Of a stretch of DNA of 41,043 nucleotides, positions 24,778 through 32,206 are shown in pieces. The notes under the pieces were generated by a model, which saw only the letters and a list, made by a program, of their open reading frames with translations, was not told the origin of the DNA and made no database searches. Source of the DNA: Gammaproteobacteria bacterium (GTDB lineage Bacteria; Pseudomonadota; Gammaproteobacteria; SZUA-229); NCBI GenBank assembly GCA_015488295.1, contig WFOC01000088.1, forward strand, positions 1 through 41,043, read 5' to 3'. Made by a program: the position numbers and the translations under genes. Position 1 is the stretch's first letter. Every line of letters begins with the position of its first letter.

Positions 24778-26076
24778 CTATCGGTATTTTCCATTATTAA
24801 GTACGTTGAAAATTGCCGTGCATAATATGTTTAATTCGTCTTCTTTGATGATATAGGGCGGCATCAGGTAGATGAGTTTACCAAAGGGGCGAATCCAGAC
24901 ACCGGCATCAACAAAGGCCTGCTGAATTTTTACCATATCGACCGCCTGTTTCAATTCGACAACACCGATGGCTCCCAGCACGCGCACCTCGGCAACATCG
25001 TCAAACTGCCGGCAGGCTTCAAGGCCGGTTTTTAACAGATGTTCGATGCGTGTGATGTTTTTCTGCCAGTCAGAAGCCAGCAACAGGCGAATGCTTTCCA
25101 GCGCTACGCTGCAGGCCAGCGGGTTGCCCATGAACGTCGGGCCGTGCATGAAAGCGTATGGAGGGTTATTGCTGATGGTGTCGCTGATATCCTTGCTGCA
25201 CAGGGTGGCTGCCAGCGTCATGTAACCGCCGGTCAGTGACTTGCCGACGCACATGATGTCGGGCGAGATGCCGGCGTGCTCACAGGCGAACAGCTTGCCG
25301 CTGCGGCCAAAGCCGGTGGCGATTTCATCGGCGATTAGCAGAACATCGTATTGCTGGCATAAGGCTTTGGCCTGCTGCAGGTAATCGGCGGAATAAAATC
25401 GCATGCCGCCTGCGCCCTGTACTACCGGTTCAAGGATCAGCGCAGCGATATTTTCGTTGTGTGACTCCAGCGTTGTTTTCAGCTCGGTCAGATGTTCTGG
25501 TAAACACGGCTCGCTGAAAGCACACGCCGGTGAAGGTACAAAATAATTTTTTGACAGCATCTCGGAGAACAGGGTGTGCATGCCGGTGACCGGGTCGCAC
25601 ACAGACATCGCGCCCAGGGTGTCGCCGTGATAACCACCGCGCAGGCTGATGAATTTCTGTTTGCCGCTTTGTCCTTTTGCCTGCCAGTACTGCACCGCCA
25701 TTTTCATTGCGATTTCCACCGAGACGGAACCGGAGTCTGCCAGAAACACCGTGTCGAGATTTTGCGGGGTGATCGCTACCAGCTTTTTGCCGAGTTCTAC
25801 CGCCGGCTGGTGGGTGAGACCACCGAACATGATATGTGCCATGCTGTCGAGCTGCTTGCACAGCGCCTGGTTTAATTCCGGCACGTTATAACCGTGGATG
25901 GCGCACCACCAGGAGGCCATGCCATCGACCAGTTGAGAGCCGTCTTCCAGCGTCAGCAGGCAGCCGCTGGCGGACTTTACCGCGAATACCGGTACTTCGG
26001 AATGTGTTGAACTGTAGGGGTGCCAGATGGTTTTTTTGTCATCATCCAGCAGGGGTGAGCGGTGTGTTTTTGCCAT
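24778..26076 (-). CDS. bioA: Adenosylmethionine-8-amino-7-oxononanoate aminotransferase
   Basis: PLP enzyme converting KAPA to DAPA in biotin synthesis with SAM as amino donor. The sequence starts MAKTHRSPLLDDDKKTIWHPYSS, with the IWHPYS signature of BioA. The PLP lysine is Lys279 in VGKSLTGG, and DEIATGFGRSG and the GPTFMGNPLACSVAL block are intact. The start at 26076 gives 432 residues (E. coli 429). An in-frame ATG at 26154 would add 26 residues encoded through a 14-C run and has no homology. No other bio genes are in the window. A TACAAT lies only 6 bp before the ATG, so a leaderless mRNA is possible. Confidence 0.95.
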   Translation of the reverse strand: MAKTHRSPLLDDDKKTIWHPYSSTHSEVPVFAVKSASGCLLTLEDGSQLVDGMASWWCAIHGYNVPELNQALCKQLDSMAHIMFGGLTHQPAVELGKKLVAITPQNLDTVFLADSGSVSVEIAMKMAVQYWQAKGQSGKQKFISLRGGYHGDTLGAMSVCDPVTGMHTLFSEMLSKNYFVPSPACAFSEPCLPEHLTELKTTLESHNENIAALILEPVVQGAGGMRFYSADYLQQAKALCQQYDVLLIADEIATGFGRSGKLFACEHAGISPDIMCVGKSLTGGYMTLAATLCSKDISDTISNNPPYAFMHGPTFMGNPLACSVALESIRLLLASDWQKNITRIEHLLKTGLEACRQFDDVAEVRVLGAIGVVELKQAVDMVKIQQAFVDAGVWIRPFGKLIYLMPPYIIKEDELNILCTAIFNVLNNGKYR

Positions 26077-26082
26077 GGGCGT

Positions 26083-26088
26083 ATTGTA
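26083..26088 (-). promoter_or_regulatory. Possible -10 box of bioA, very close to the start codon
   Basis: The minus strand reads TACAAT at 26083-26088, 6 bp before the bioA ATG. No consensus -35 lies at 16-18 bp upstream and no ribosome binding site precedes the ATG. If used, transcription would start at or next to the start codon. Confidence 0.3.
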
Positions 26089-26124
26089 CACGCGGCTGAA
26101 ATTTTTAGCCTTAATCTTCGGTTC

Positions 26125-26138
26125 GGGGGGGGGGGGGG
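26125..26138. repeat. Homopolymer run of 14 G
   Basis: Fourteen consecutive G on the plus strand, 49 bp upstream of the bioA ATG and 56 bp after the stop codon of the glutamate-synthase-like gene. Such runs are prone to slippage. The run is outside the chosen bioA reading frame. An assembly or sequencing artefact is also possible. Confidence 0.8.
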
Positions 26139-26145
26139 ATATGAT

Positions 26146-26162
26146 GGCGGGCACTGCCCGAC
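26146..26162. repeat. REP-like GCCCGAC hairpin
   Basis: CGGGC (26148-26152), loop ACT and GCCCG (26156-26160) form a short hairpin within GGCGGGCACTGCCCGAC, the same core as the hairpins at 6623-6639 and 6668-6682. It lies between bioA and the preceding gene, next to the 14-G run. Confidence 0.65.
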
Positions 26163-26193
26163 ATGATCGGGTTTAAATAACCTGGCGAGGATA

Positions 26194-27777
26194 TCACCAG
26201 CTCTCCGCACTGGCTTTCTCCCAGTCCGCTTTCCAGTCGGCGGGCAGGTTGTCGCAGCTGAGCAGGCAGCAGGAATCAATCAACGGATACAGCTCGGCAT
26301 AATTTGCAATTTTTGTGCCGTTGATGCGGCGGTTGATGTGATGCGGTTTTAAATCACTCAGGCCGCTCATCCCGCCGGCACCGAGCAGTTCGACAAGGTG
26401 TCTTACCGTGGCGTTGTGAAAATTGGCCACGCGTTTTGATTTGTCTTCGATATCCAGCGCCTTGTAACGCGCCGGGTCCTGGGTGGCGATGCCGGTGGGG
26501 CATTTGTCGCTGTTGCAGCTGCGTGACTGGATACAGCCCAGCGCCAGCATCATGCCGCGTGCCGAGTTGACGGTGTCTGCGCCCAGTGCCAGCACACGCG
26601 CCATATGAAAACCGCTAAAGATTTTTCCGGAGGCGATGATGCGAATCTGCTTGCGTTTGTTAATACCGGTGAGGGCGCTGTTGACGAAGATAATGGCATC
26701 GCGCAGTGGCAGGCCAACCGAGTTGGTTAGCTCGATAGGTGCCGCGCCGGTGCCGCCTTCACCGCCATCGACAGTGATGAAATCGGGCGTGATATCGGTC
26801 TTTAGCATGGCCTTGCAGATGCCGAGAAAGTCACTGCGTTTGCCGACACAAAGTTTAAAACCGACCGGTTTTCCGCCAGACAGCTCGCGCAGTTCAGCAA
26901 TAAAATGCAGCAGGGTTTCGGGACTGTCAAATGCTGAATGAGCAGCGGGCGAGACCACGTCCTGCCCCATTGCCACGTGACGTATTTCGGCGATTTCTCT
27001 GGTGAGTTTGGCTGCAGGCAGAATGCCGCCGTGGCCGGGTTTGGCTCCCTGGGATAATTTTATTTCGATCATTTTCACCGCATCGAGCCGGGCGTTTTTG
27101 GCAAATTTATTCCGGTCGAAGTGGCCGTCGCTGTCGCGGCAGCCGAAATAACCAGTGCCGATCTGCCAGATAACATCGCCACCGTATTTCAGGTGATAGG
27201 GACTGAGACCGCCTTCACCGGTGTTGTGTGCGAAGTTGCCGATTTTTGCGCCTTTGTTGAGTGCCATGATGGCGTGCTTGCTCAGTGCACCATAACTCAT
27301 GGCGGAAATATTCAGTGGTGAAGCGAGATAAGGTTTGCTGCAATCGGGGCCGCCAAACTTTACCCGTGGATGCTTGTCTTCGATTTCTGTGGGTTTCATG
27401 GAATGATCCATCCACTCATAACCGGCGCGATAGACATCGAACTGGGTGCCGAAGGGGCGGGTGTCGCGCACATTTTTTGCGCGCTGGTAAATCAGGGCGC
27501 GAAACTCACGGTTGATTGGCCGGCCGTTGATGTTGGACTCGACAAAATATTGCTGAATCTCCGGCCGTATCGATTCGAACAGATAACGAATCACGCCGAC
27601 CACCGGGTACAGCCGCAGGATGGTGTGTCTGGTTTGCAGTATGTGGTACACGCCGTACAGGATGATGGGGCCAACAAAAAGAAAAGCCCAGTAAAAGGCC
27701 GGCCAGAAGGCTGCCAGTGTGAAAATAAGGATGATGGAGAAAATCGAAAGAAAAATAAAACCCTGGCGCACGGACAT
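26194..27777 (-). CDS. Membrane-anchored FMN-binding glutamate synthase family protein
   Basis: Resembles the FMN/Fe-S synthase domain of glutamate synthase GltB, without amidotransferase or GXGXG domains. Two N-terminal hydrophobic segments (about 6-24 and 26-45) anchor it. The barrel has SPLNISAMSYGALS, KPGHGGILPAAKLT and VDGGEGGTGAAP, and a cysteine cluster Cys415, Cys421 and Cys426 (CIQSRSCNSDKCPTG) expected to hold a 3Fe-4S centre. The 527-residue length matches this stand-alone family, whose reaction is not firmly known. The ATG at 27777 follows GGAG at 8 nt. It sits upstream of bioA on the same strand, with 117 bp between them. Confidence 0.85.
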   Translation of the reverse strand: MSVRQGFIFLSIFSIILIFTLAAFWPAFYWAFLFVGPIILYGVYHILQTRHTILRLYPVVGVIRYLFESIRPEIQQYFVESNINGRPINREFRALIYQRAKNVRDTRPFGTQFDVYRAGYEWMDHSMKPTEIEDKHPRVKFGGPDCSKPYLASPLNISAMSYGALSKHAIMALNKGAKIGNFAHNTGEGGLSPYHLKYGGDVIWQIGTGYFGCRDSDGHFDRNKFAKNARLDAVKMIEIKLSQGAKPGHGGILPAAKLTREIAEIRHVAMGQDVVSPAAHSAFDSPETLLHFIAELRELSGGKPVGFKLCVGKRSDFLGICKAMLKTDITPDFITVDGGEGGTGAAPIELTNSVGLPLRDAIIFVNSALTGINKRKQIRIIASGKIFSGFHMARVLALGADTVNSARGMMLALGCIQSRSCNSDKCPTGIATQDPARYKALDIEDKSKRVANFHNATVRHLVELLGAGGMSGLSDLKPHHINRRINGTKIANYAELYPLIDSCCLLSCDNLPADWKADWEKASAESW

Positions 27778-28122
27778 TTGGATATCTCCAGTTGGGATGT
27801 GATGTTAAGCCTTAGAGACCCTGCCTGTTCTAATAAGTTCTTGTATTTTATAATTTTTTACTAAGGTGCTGCTTATTATGCAGGCCGCATGGTCGCTGCC
27901 CGGTGTTTTGTTTTTTGTGTTGTGAAATACCCCCTGTTTTTACCTGTATTTATTTATGATTATCTGTGGATAATGAGATTTGTTGTGACGGTTGTAGTGC
28001 GGCGACAAGCATTAGTTGTTAAGGATATAACCAAATATTGATTTAAGTCATATTTATTGTTCTTTGTTTCTCTACAATGTCGCCGAGCTGTATCGAGATA
28101 CAGCTATAAACATAAAAAATTT
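27778..28122. other. Divergent AT-rich regulatory gap
   Basis: 345 bp without a gene between the glutamate-synthase-like gene (minus) and the Met/His/Cys-rich protein (plus). The left half holds no clear promoter, though 27942-27973 (ending ATTATCTGTGGATA) resembles a decayed single arm of the decamer-type repeat family. The right half holds TACAAT at 28073-28078 and a perfect 20-bp palindrome at 28086-28105. Confidence 0.5.
28073..28105 (+). promoter_or_regulatory. Candidate promoter with 20-bp palindromic operator
   Basis: A -10-like TACAAT (28073-28078) is followed 7 bp later by AGCTGTATC GA GATACAGCT (28086-28105), a perfect 9-bp inverted repeat around 2 nt, just where transcription would begin. 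This is a typical repressor position. No good -35 is visible at 17 bp. The 28123 ATG is 18 bp after the palindrome. The regulator is unknown and not encoded nearby. Confidence 0.5.
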
Positions 28123-28596
28123 ATGAAGCCGCTTATACATACAATTTTCATCTGGATTTTGAGCCTGTCCCTGACAGGTCTGCCTGTTGTTGCCTTATCT
28201 CAGAATTTGTCATCAGATATGGCAAACCTGAATCAGTCAGAACAAAGTATGATAATGCACACTTCTGCCGGCTCTGCCAGCAGCATGCACTGTCAGTCTA
28301 AAATGCCCCAGAAGAACGTTATCCAGACGGGTATAAGCAGCACACCGATGTCGCAGCATGCAATGCATATGTCGAGTTCGACGGAGCAGGTATCCATGGA
28401 CGACTGCCGTTGCGGTGTTGACTGCCAGTGTCAGCCTGATATGAGCTGCCAGTCGGTTGGTCACTTTGGTGCCTCCGCCATATTACAATCTATCCTGTTT
28501 GTTTCTTCCCCTTTACATTCTCAGCTCACTGCTGAATTGAATATCGCTTATTACGACTGTGATACTGATTCAGAAGTAATCCCCCCCATAGCTTAA
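28123..28596 (+). CDS. Exported Met/His/Cys-rich protein, probable metal binder
   Basis: A 157-residue protein with a signal peptide (about 1-26, MKPLIHTIFIWILSLSLTGLPVVALS). The mature part has two metal-ligand zones: a Met/His zone (MIMHTSAGSASSMHCQ, then MSQHAMHMSS, about 43-85) and a cysteine knot DCRCGVDCQCQPDMSC with Cys95, 97, 101, 103 and 109. The end is SEVIPPIA. It resembles in style the small exported proteins encoded ahead of copper or zinc resistance genes (CopL/CzcI type), but no family is assigned. The start chosen is ATG 28123; an upstream in-frame start at 28057 would remove the signal peptide from the N-terminus. First gene of a four-gene set. Confidence 0.75.
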   Translation: MKPLIHTIFIWILSLSLTGLPVVALSQNLSSDMANLNQSEQSMIMHTSAGSASSMHCQSKMPQKNVIQTGISSTPMSQHAMHMSSSTEQVSMDDCRCGVDCQCQPDMSCQSVGHFGASAILQSILFVSSPLHSQLTAELNIAYYDCDTDSEVIPPIA

Positions 28597-28622
28597 AACT
28601 CCGTCAGGAGTAATCCCTCTTT

Positions 28623-28639
28623 AACACGCGCAGCGTGTT
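28623..28639 (+). repeat. Hairpin between first two genes of the exported set
   Basis: AACACGC (28623-28629), loop GCA and GCGTGTT (28633-28639) form a perfect 7-bp stem. No T-run follows, so it is more likely an mRNA processing or stability element than a terminator. It lies 27 bp after the Met/His/Cys-rich gene and 71 bp before the barrel gene. Confidence 0.5.
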
Positions 28640-28709
28640 GCTTATTCGTGTCCGCACGAGCAAAAAAATAATTTAATTCATAACTTTAATTTAAACAGGA
28701 GTGATGACC

Positions 28710-29945
28710 ATGAGTAATTCATGTCATGCGTTCAGGAGAAAGTCGCTGGTGATAGCGCTATCTCTTGCTTTACCGGTGGTGACATCGGTTTCACAGGCGG
28801 CTGACGCTGATTTACAGGCACAGATTGATGCCCTGCAAAATCAGGTGACCGCATTAAGCAGTGAAGTTCAGCAGGCGGCTGAATGGAAAAACCCCAATAC
28901 TTTAATGCACATGGCAGGCTTTGCCGATGTGAAATTTATTAAACCGGAAAACGGTGATGGCAGTTTTGGTATTGGCTCATTTTCACCGATCTTTCATTAC
29001 CAGTACCGTGATATTGTCATGCTGGAATCTGAAATAGAGTTTCAGGTTGGCGAAGACGGTGAAACAAAAATTGAAATGGGCTACATGACCATTGACTGGT
29101 TTGTCAGTGATTATGTTGCCATTATCGCCGGTAAATTCCTCAGCCCGGTGGGGCAGTTCAGACAGAATATTCACCCTTCCTGGATCAACAAAATGGTTTC
29201 AGCGCCGCCTGGTTTTGGCCATGATGGCGCGGCACCTATTTCTGATATGGGTGTGCAGTTGCGCGGTGGTTTTCCTGTCGGTGGTATACGCACAAACTAT
29301 TCGCTGTATGTTTCGAATGGGCCGGAGCTTAAATCAGAAACAGAAGATGAAATTGATTTCGAGATAGACGGCGTGGCGGCTGATGGCTTTGGTGCCGACC
29401 GTGATGGTGACAAAACCTGGGGTGGTCGCTTTGGCATTCTGCCAATGTCATCGCTGGAGATCGGGGTTTCATTTGCCACTGGTAAAGCGGCAGTGACCGT
29501 GCTGGAAGCCAATGATGTCAGCTCGCCTTCGTCTGGCCTTGAGCCCGGCACAGAGTTTTCCGGTGAAGCGTTGCGTAGCTACGATGTTACCGGTGCGGAC
29601 TTTGTCTGGTTCAGCGGCAGCATGAGCCTGCGCGGTGAATACATCAAGACCGAAATCGGCGAAGCCAGTACCGGCACCACAGCAGGTGAAGGCGGTGTCT
29701 GGGAAGCTGTTTATACACAGCTGGCCTACCGTCTGCCGGATACGAAGTGGGAAGGCGTGCTTCGCTATGGTGATTTTGATGCTCCCGGCCTTAATCGTGA
29801 CCAGACGCAGACCACTGTTGGCATCAATTATCTGGTAACAAATAACTTTATTGCAAAAGTTACCTATGAATTCAACAAAGGTGAAGTCGCCGGCTCAATG
29901 GCGGATAACGACAGACTGTTAACGCAACTGGCTTATGGTTTCTAG
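28710..29945 (+). CDS. Outer-membrane beta-barrel porin with N-terminal coiled coil
   Basis: A 411-residue protein with signal peptide 1-31 (cleavage near SVSQAADA), a short coiled coil at about 34-57 (DLQAQIDALQNQVTALSSEVQQ) and a barrel with alternating aromatic strands ending in the C-terminal Phe of TQLAYGF. The layout resembles phosphate-selective porin (OprP/OprO-type) and related barrels; the solute is unknown. ATG 28710 is chosen because AGGAG ends 8 nt upstream; GTG 28701 and ATG 28704 are too close to it. The next gene, a diheme cytochrome c, starts 9 bp after the stop, so the two are translated from one mRNA. Confidence 0.82.
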   Translation: MSNSCHAFRRKSLVIALSLALPVVTSVSQAADADLQAQIDALQNQVTALSSEVQQAAEWKNPNTLMHMAGFADVKFIKPENGDGSFGIGSFSPIFHYQYRDIVMLESEIEFQVGEDGETKIEMGYMTIDWFVSDYVAIIAGKFLSPVGQFRQNIHPSWINKMVSAPPGFGHDGAAPISDMGVQLRGGFPVGGIRTNYSLYVSNGPELKSETEDEIDFEIDGVAADGFGADRDGDKTWGGRFGILPMSSLEIGVSFATGKAAVTVLEANDVSSPSSGLEPGTEFSGEALRSYDVTGADFVWFSGSMSLRGEYIKTEIGEASTGTTAGEGGVWEAVYTQLAYRLPDTKWEGVLRYGDFDAPGLNRDQTQTTVGINYLVTNNFIAKVTYEFNKGEVAGSMADNDRLLTQLAYGF

Positions 29946-29954
29946 GAGATGATG

Positions 29955-30569
29955 ATGAAAAACAGAGTAAACAAAATTTGCAGACAGGCGCTCAGGTTCA
30001 GCAGTGCTGGCCTGGTCTTGCTGGCTTCCAGCTACAGTGCATCGAGTTTTGCCGCGGACTATCCCGAGGCGGGTAACTTTTCGGATGGCTCAAAAGTATG
30101 GGCAGAAAACTGTGGTCGTTGTCACAACATTCGTGGTCCAAAAGAGCTGCGTGACGACCAGTGGATTTCAACGGCGTATCACATGCGTATTCGTGCCGGT
30201 CTGACCGGTCAGGAAACGCGTGATGTGATTACCTTCCTGCAGGCCTCCAATACAAAAACGGTGGCTGCTGGTTCTACACACGTGGTAGCCAAGCTGAGTA
30301 AAGGGGTAACGGGCAGGGAAACCTATGAAAAAACCTGTATCGCCTGTCATGGTGCAGAAGGTAAAGGTGCTTTTCCTGGTACGCCAGACTTTACTGACAG
30401 CGGCGGTGCCCTGTCGAAACCGGATGATGTTCTGATAAACCATATTACCAATGGTTTCCAGAGCCCGGGTTCACCAATGGCGATGCCGCCAAAAGGAGGG
30501 AACCCGAATCTGACAGCGAAAGACATCACGGCTGTGCTTAAGCATATTCGTAAGACTTTCGGCAAATAA
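29955..30569 (+). CDS. Periplasmic diheme cytochrome c
   Basis: 204 residues with a signal peptide (1-34, ending SASSFAA). Two c-type heme sites: CGRCH (Cys53, Cys56, His57) and CIACH (Cys128, Cys131, His132). Likely axial methionines are M77 in YHMRIR for the first heme and one of those in SPMAMPPKG for the second. The first half, with CHNIRGPKEL and HMRIRAGLTGQE, differs from ordinary class I cytochromes; the second half (ACHGAEGKGAFPGTPDF) is class I. Three ATGs are in tandem; 29955 has the best distance to AGGAG. It follows the barrel gene by 9 bp, which suggests a joint function. The redox partner is unknown. Confidence 0.88.
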   Translation: MKNRVNKICRQALRFSSAGLVLLASSYSASSFAADYPEAGNFSDGSKVWAENCGRCHNIRGPKELRDDQWISTAYHMRIRAGLTGQETRDVITFLQASNTKTVAAGSTHVVAKLSKGVTGRETYEKTCIACHGAEGKGAFPGTPDFTDSGGALSKPDDVLINHITNGFQSPGSPMAMPPKGGNPNLTAKDITAVLKHIRKTFGK

Positions 30570-30755
30570 GGAAACATGCTGATGCGTTTGCAGGTATGCG
30601 CATCAATGGCAAACAGGGATGTTTGCTTTTTATAGAGTATGTGGAGCTAATATAAACAAATATTTATTGAATAAAACTTGAAATTAAACGTCTAAGGTAA
30701 TGACTTGTTAAATTTACAGGCATAACCATCAATAAACTTAAAAAAGGAAAAAATC

Positions 30756-31118
30756 ATGAAACAATTATTGTCCAGAAAGTTGTTATCTGTTTTAGTGTTA
30801 TCAACCGCTGTTTTTTTTACCGGCAGCAGTTTTGCGGGTAGTTTTCCCATGGAAAAAAAGCTGGAGCAGTGTGAACTCGCTTTTGATAAAGCGCAGAGCG
30901 GTAAGTTATCACAAGCTGAAGCATGGAAAGCACGCCGTGAACACAAAAAGCTGGCACAGGAAATTCTTGCTGATTTGAATAAGCGTAATGCTGAAATCAC
31001 CACTATTTCAAATGAAGAGGTGCTGAATAATTTAAGAGTGATGGGTCGTCTGCTGGAAATGCTGGCAACCGACCATCCTGTCATGCAGGATGAGTGGGGC
31101 TACCCGCTGGTTCAGTAA
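30756..31118 (+). CDS. Small exported helical protein of unknown function
   Basis: 120 residues. A signal peptide covers 1-27 (MKQLLSRKLLSVLVLSTAVFFTGSSFAG). The mature part is charged and mostly helical, with one cysteine (LEQCELAFDKAQ), the stretch EAWKARREHKKLAQEILADLNKR, and a tail DHPVMQDEWGYPLVQ. No family is recognised. AAGGA precedes ATG 30756. It lies 186 bp after the diheme cytochrome gene, and a strong terminator follows, so it is probably the last gene of the set or a separately transcribed member. Confidence 0.7.
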   Translation: MKQLLSRKLLSVLVLSTAVFFTGSSFAGSFPMEKKLEQCELAFDKAQSGKLSQAEAWKARREHKKLAQEILADLNKRNAEITTISNEEVLNNLRVMGRLLEMLATDHPVMQDEWGYPLVQ

Positions 31119-31132
31119 TATCTTTTGAACAG

Positions 31133-31168
31133 ACCCGGTTATGCGTTCAGCATAACCGGGTTTTTTTT
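31133..31168 (+). terminator. Strong intrinsic terminator
   Basis: ACCCGGTTATGC (31133-31144) pairs perfectly with GCATAACCGGGT (31150-31161) around a 5-nt loop and is followed by a run of T (to 31168). It ends the exported porin/cytochrome set 14 bp after the stop of the 120-residue gene. Confidence 0.92.
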
Positions 31169-31253
31169 GCTGTAGAAAATATTAAAGCAGCCTTAACACA
31201 GGCTGTTTGATGCAGCAGTGTTGCAGCCAGTTGTTTGAAGAAAGGGGTGGAGT

Positions 31254-31784
31254 TTAGCCGGTGGCGGCTTTTAGTGCCTGGTCGCAGGAATAGATCGCGC
31301 CCAGCTGCCGGCGCTCGCTGATTGAGCCGGTGCGCTTTGTTGCCTCATGTCCCCAGTAGTTTTTATCGATGGCATAAACGTCTGTATTAATCAGTGATAC
31401 CGGCATGCCATCGGTCAGGCGGTAGATGGTGCAGGAGATGTTCATCGAATGTTTTCCGTTATGCGTTTTTTCCGGGTTCATTGCGCTGACAAGCAGGTGC
31501 GTATAGCCGCGATCACGTAAGGCACGGTGGTTGCTTTTCTTTAATTCTTCTTTATTGGCGGTGATCAGAAACACCGAATATGAAGCCATGCTTTTATATT
31601 TTTCGCGTAATGCCCGGGCGATATTTTCTTCGACATTCAGGCGCAACATGGCATCGTTTGTTATTTCGCTGGAAGGCAGGGCATCGGTATTTATTTCTAC
31701 GATGCCTTTGAAATGATTAAGATCGATGGTATCGCCAAAAGTGTGTACTGACGTATTGCCGGTGCAGCCAGCCAGAGCCAGCAT
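31254..31784 (-). CDS. Lipoprotein of unknown function, N-terminus possibly frameshifted
   Basis: 176 residues from ATG 31784, starting MLALAGC with Cys7 as lipidation site. This leader is too short: no basic residues precede the hydrophobic stretch. The same frame continues upstream as GKAFIAAS without a start codon, while another frame from GTG 31840 gives MVKLSKIQTRQVK. The two together would make a normal leader, so a single-base indel near 31800 (real or a sequencing error) is likely. The mature part has mixed alpha/beta character, a segment RGYTHLLVSAMNPEK, and cysteines in NISCTIYR and IYSCDQALK. No family recognised. It stands alone between the two metal-related units, on the opposite strand. 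Confidence 0.65.
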   Translation of the reverse strand: MLALAGCTGNTSVHTFGDTIDLNHFKGIVEINTDALPSSEITNDAMLRLNVEENIARALREKYKSMASYSVFLITANKEELKKSNHRALRDRGYTHLLVSAMNPEKTHNGKHSMNISCTIYRLTDGMPVSLINTDVYAIDKNYWGHEATKRTGSISERRQLGAIYSCDQALKAATG

Positions 31785-32206
31785 GCTGGCGGCGATAAAA
31801 GCTTTACCTGTCTGGTCTGGATTTTGGATAACTTAACCACCTGAAATATTCTGGTTATAAATTTAAGAGGTGTGACGTTAAATTTATTTCATAGTTGACA
31901 GGCATAGTGACAAAAAAAATATCTGATAGCAAATGATATTTTTTCATAGAGCGCGGATTTATTTTTGCCGGTTAAAAGAAAAGGCATGTCATGATCGTTT
32001 TATCGGCTTATCGATAATGAATAATTTATACAGAGATTGAACTATTTTTCTTTGCGCTACACCAAGCTTATTCTGCAAGGCCTTTGTTCTGTGTTCAGGT
32101 TTGGTATGAAGTGCCAGAATTTATTTTATGTTATATCGATAAAAAGTTTGCTAGACTCAAGCCAGTTTGACCGGATTATTAGTGATTGCTTAATTACAAA
32201 CCAAAT
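31785..32206. other. AT-rich divergent gap upstream of efflux locus
   Basis: 422 bp without a gene. It holds two TATCGATA palindromes, one within TTATCGATAA (32008-32017) and one at 32134-32141, about 125 bp apart and both upstream of the CzcI-like gene. It also holds a hairpin AAAATATC/GATATTTT (31917-31924 / 31935-31942) with T-runs on both strands. No consensus promoter is clear; TAGACT at 32152 is the best -10 candidate for the efflux locus. Confidence 0.45.

Noticed and set aside
26077-26154. N-terminal extension of BioA by 26 residues
   Set aside because: It would be translated through the 14-C run (Pro-rich) and the REP-side sequence, and the natural BioA N-terminus begins at the ATG at 26076.
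31917-31942. Bidirectional terminator between the lipoprotein gene and the efflux locus
   Set aside because: The AT-only 8-bp stem is weak and no gene ends nearby on either strand; both adjacent genes start, rather than end, at this gap.
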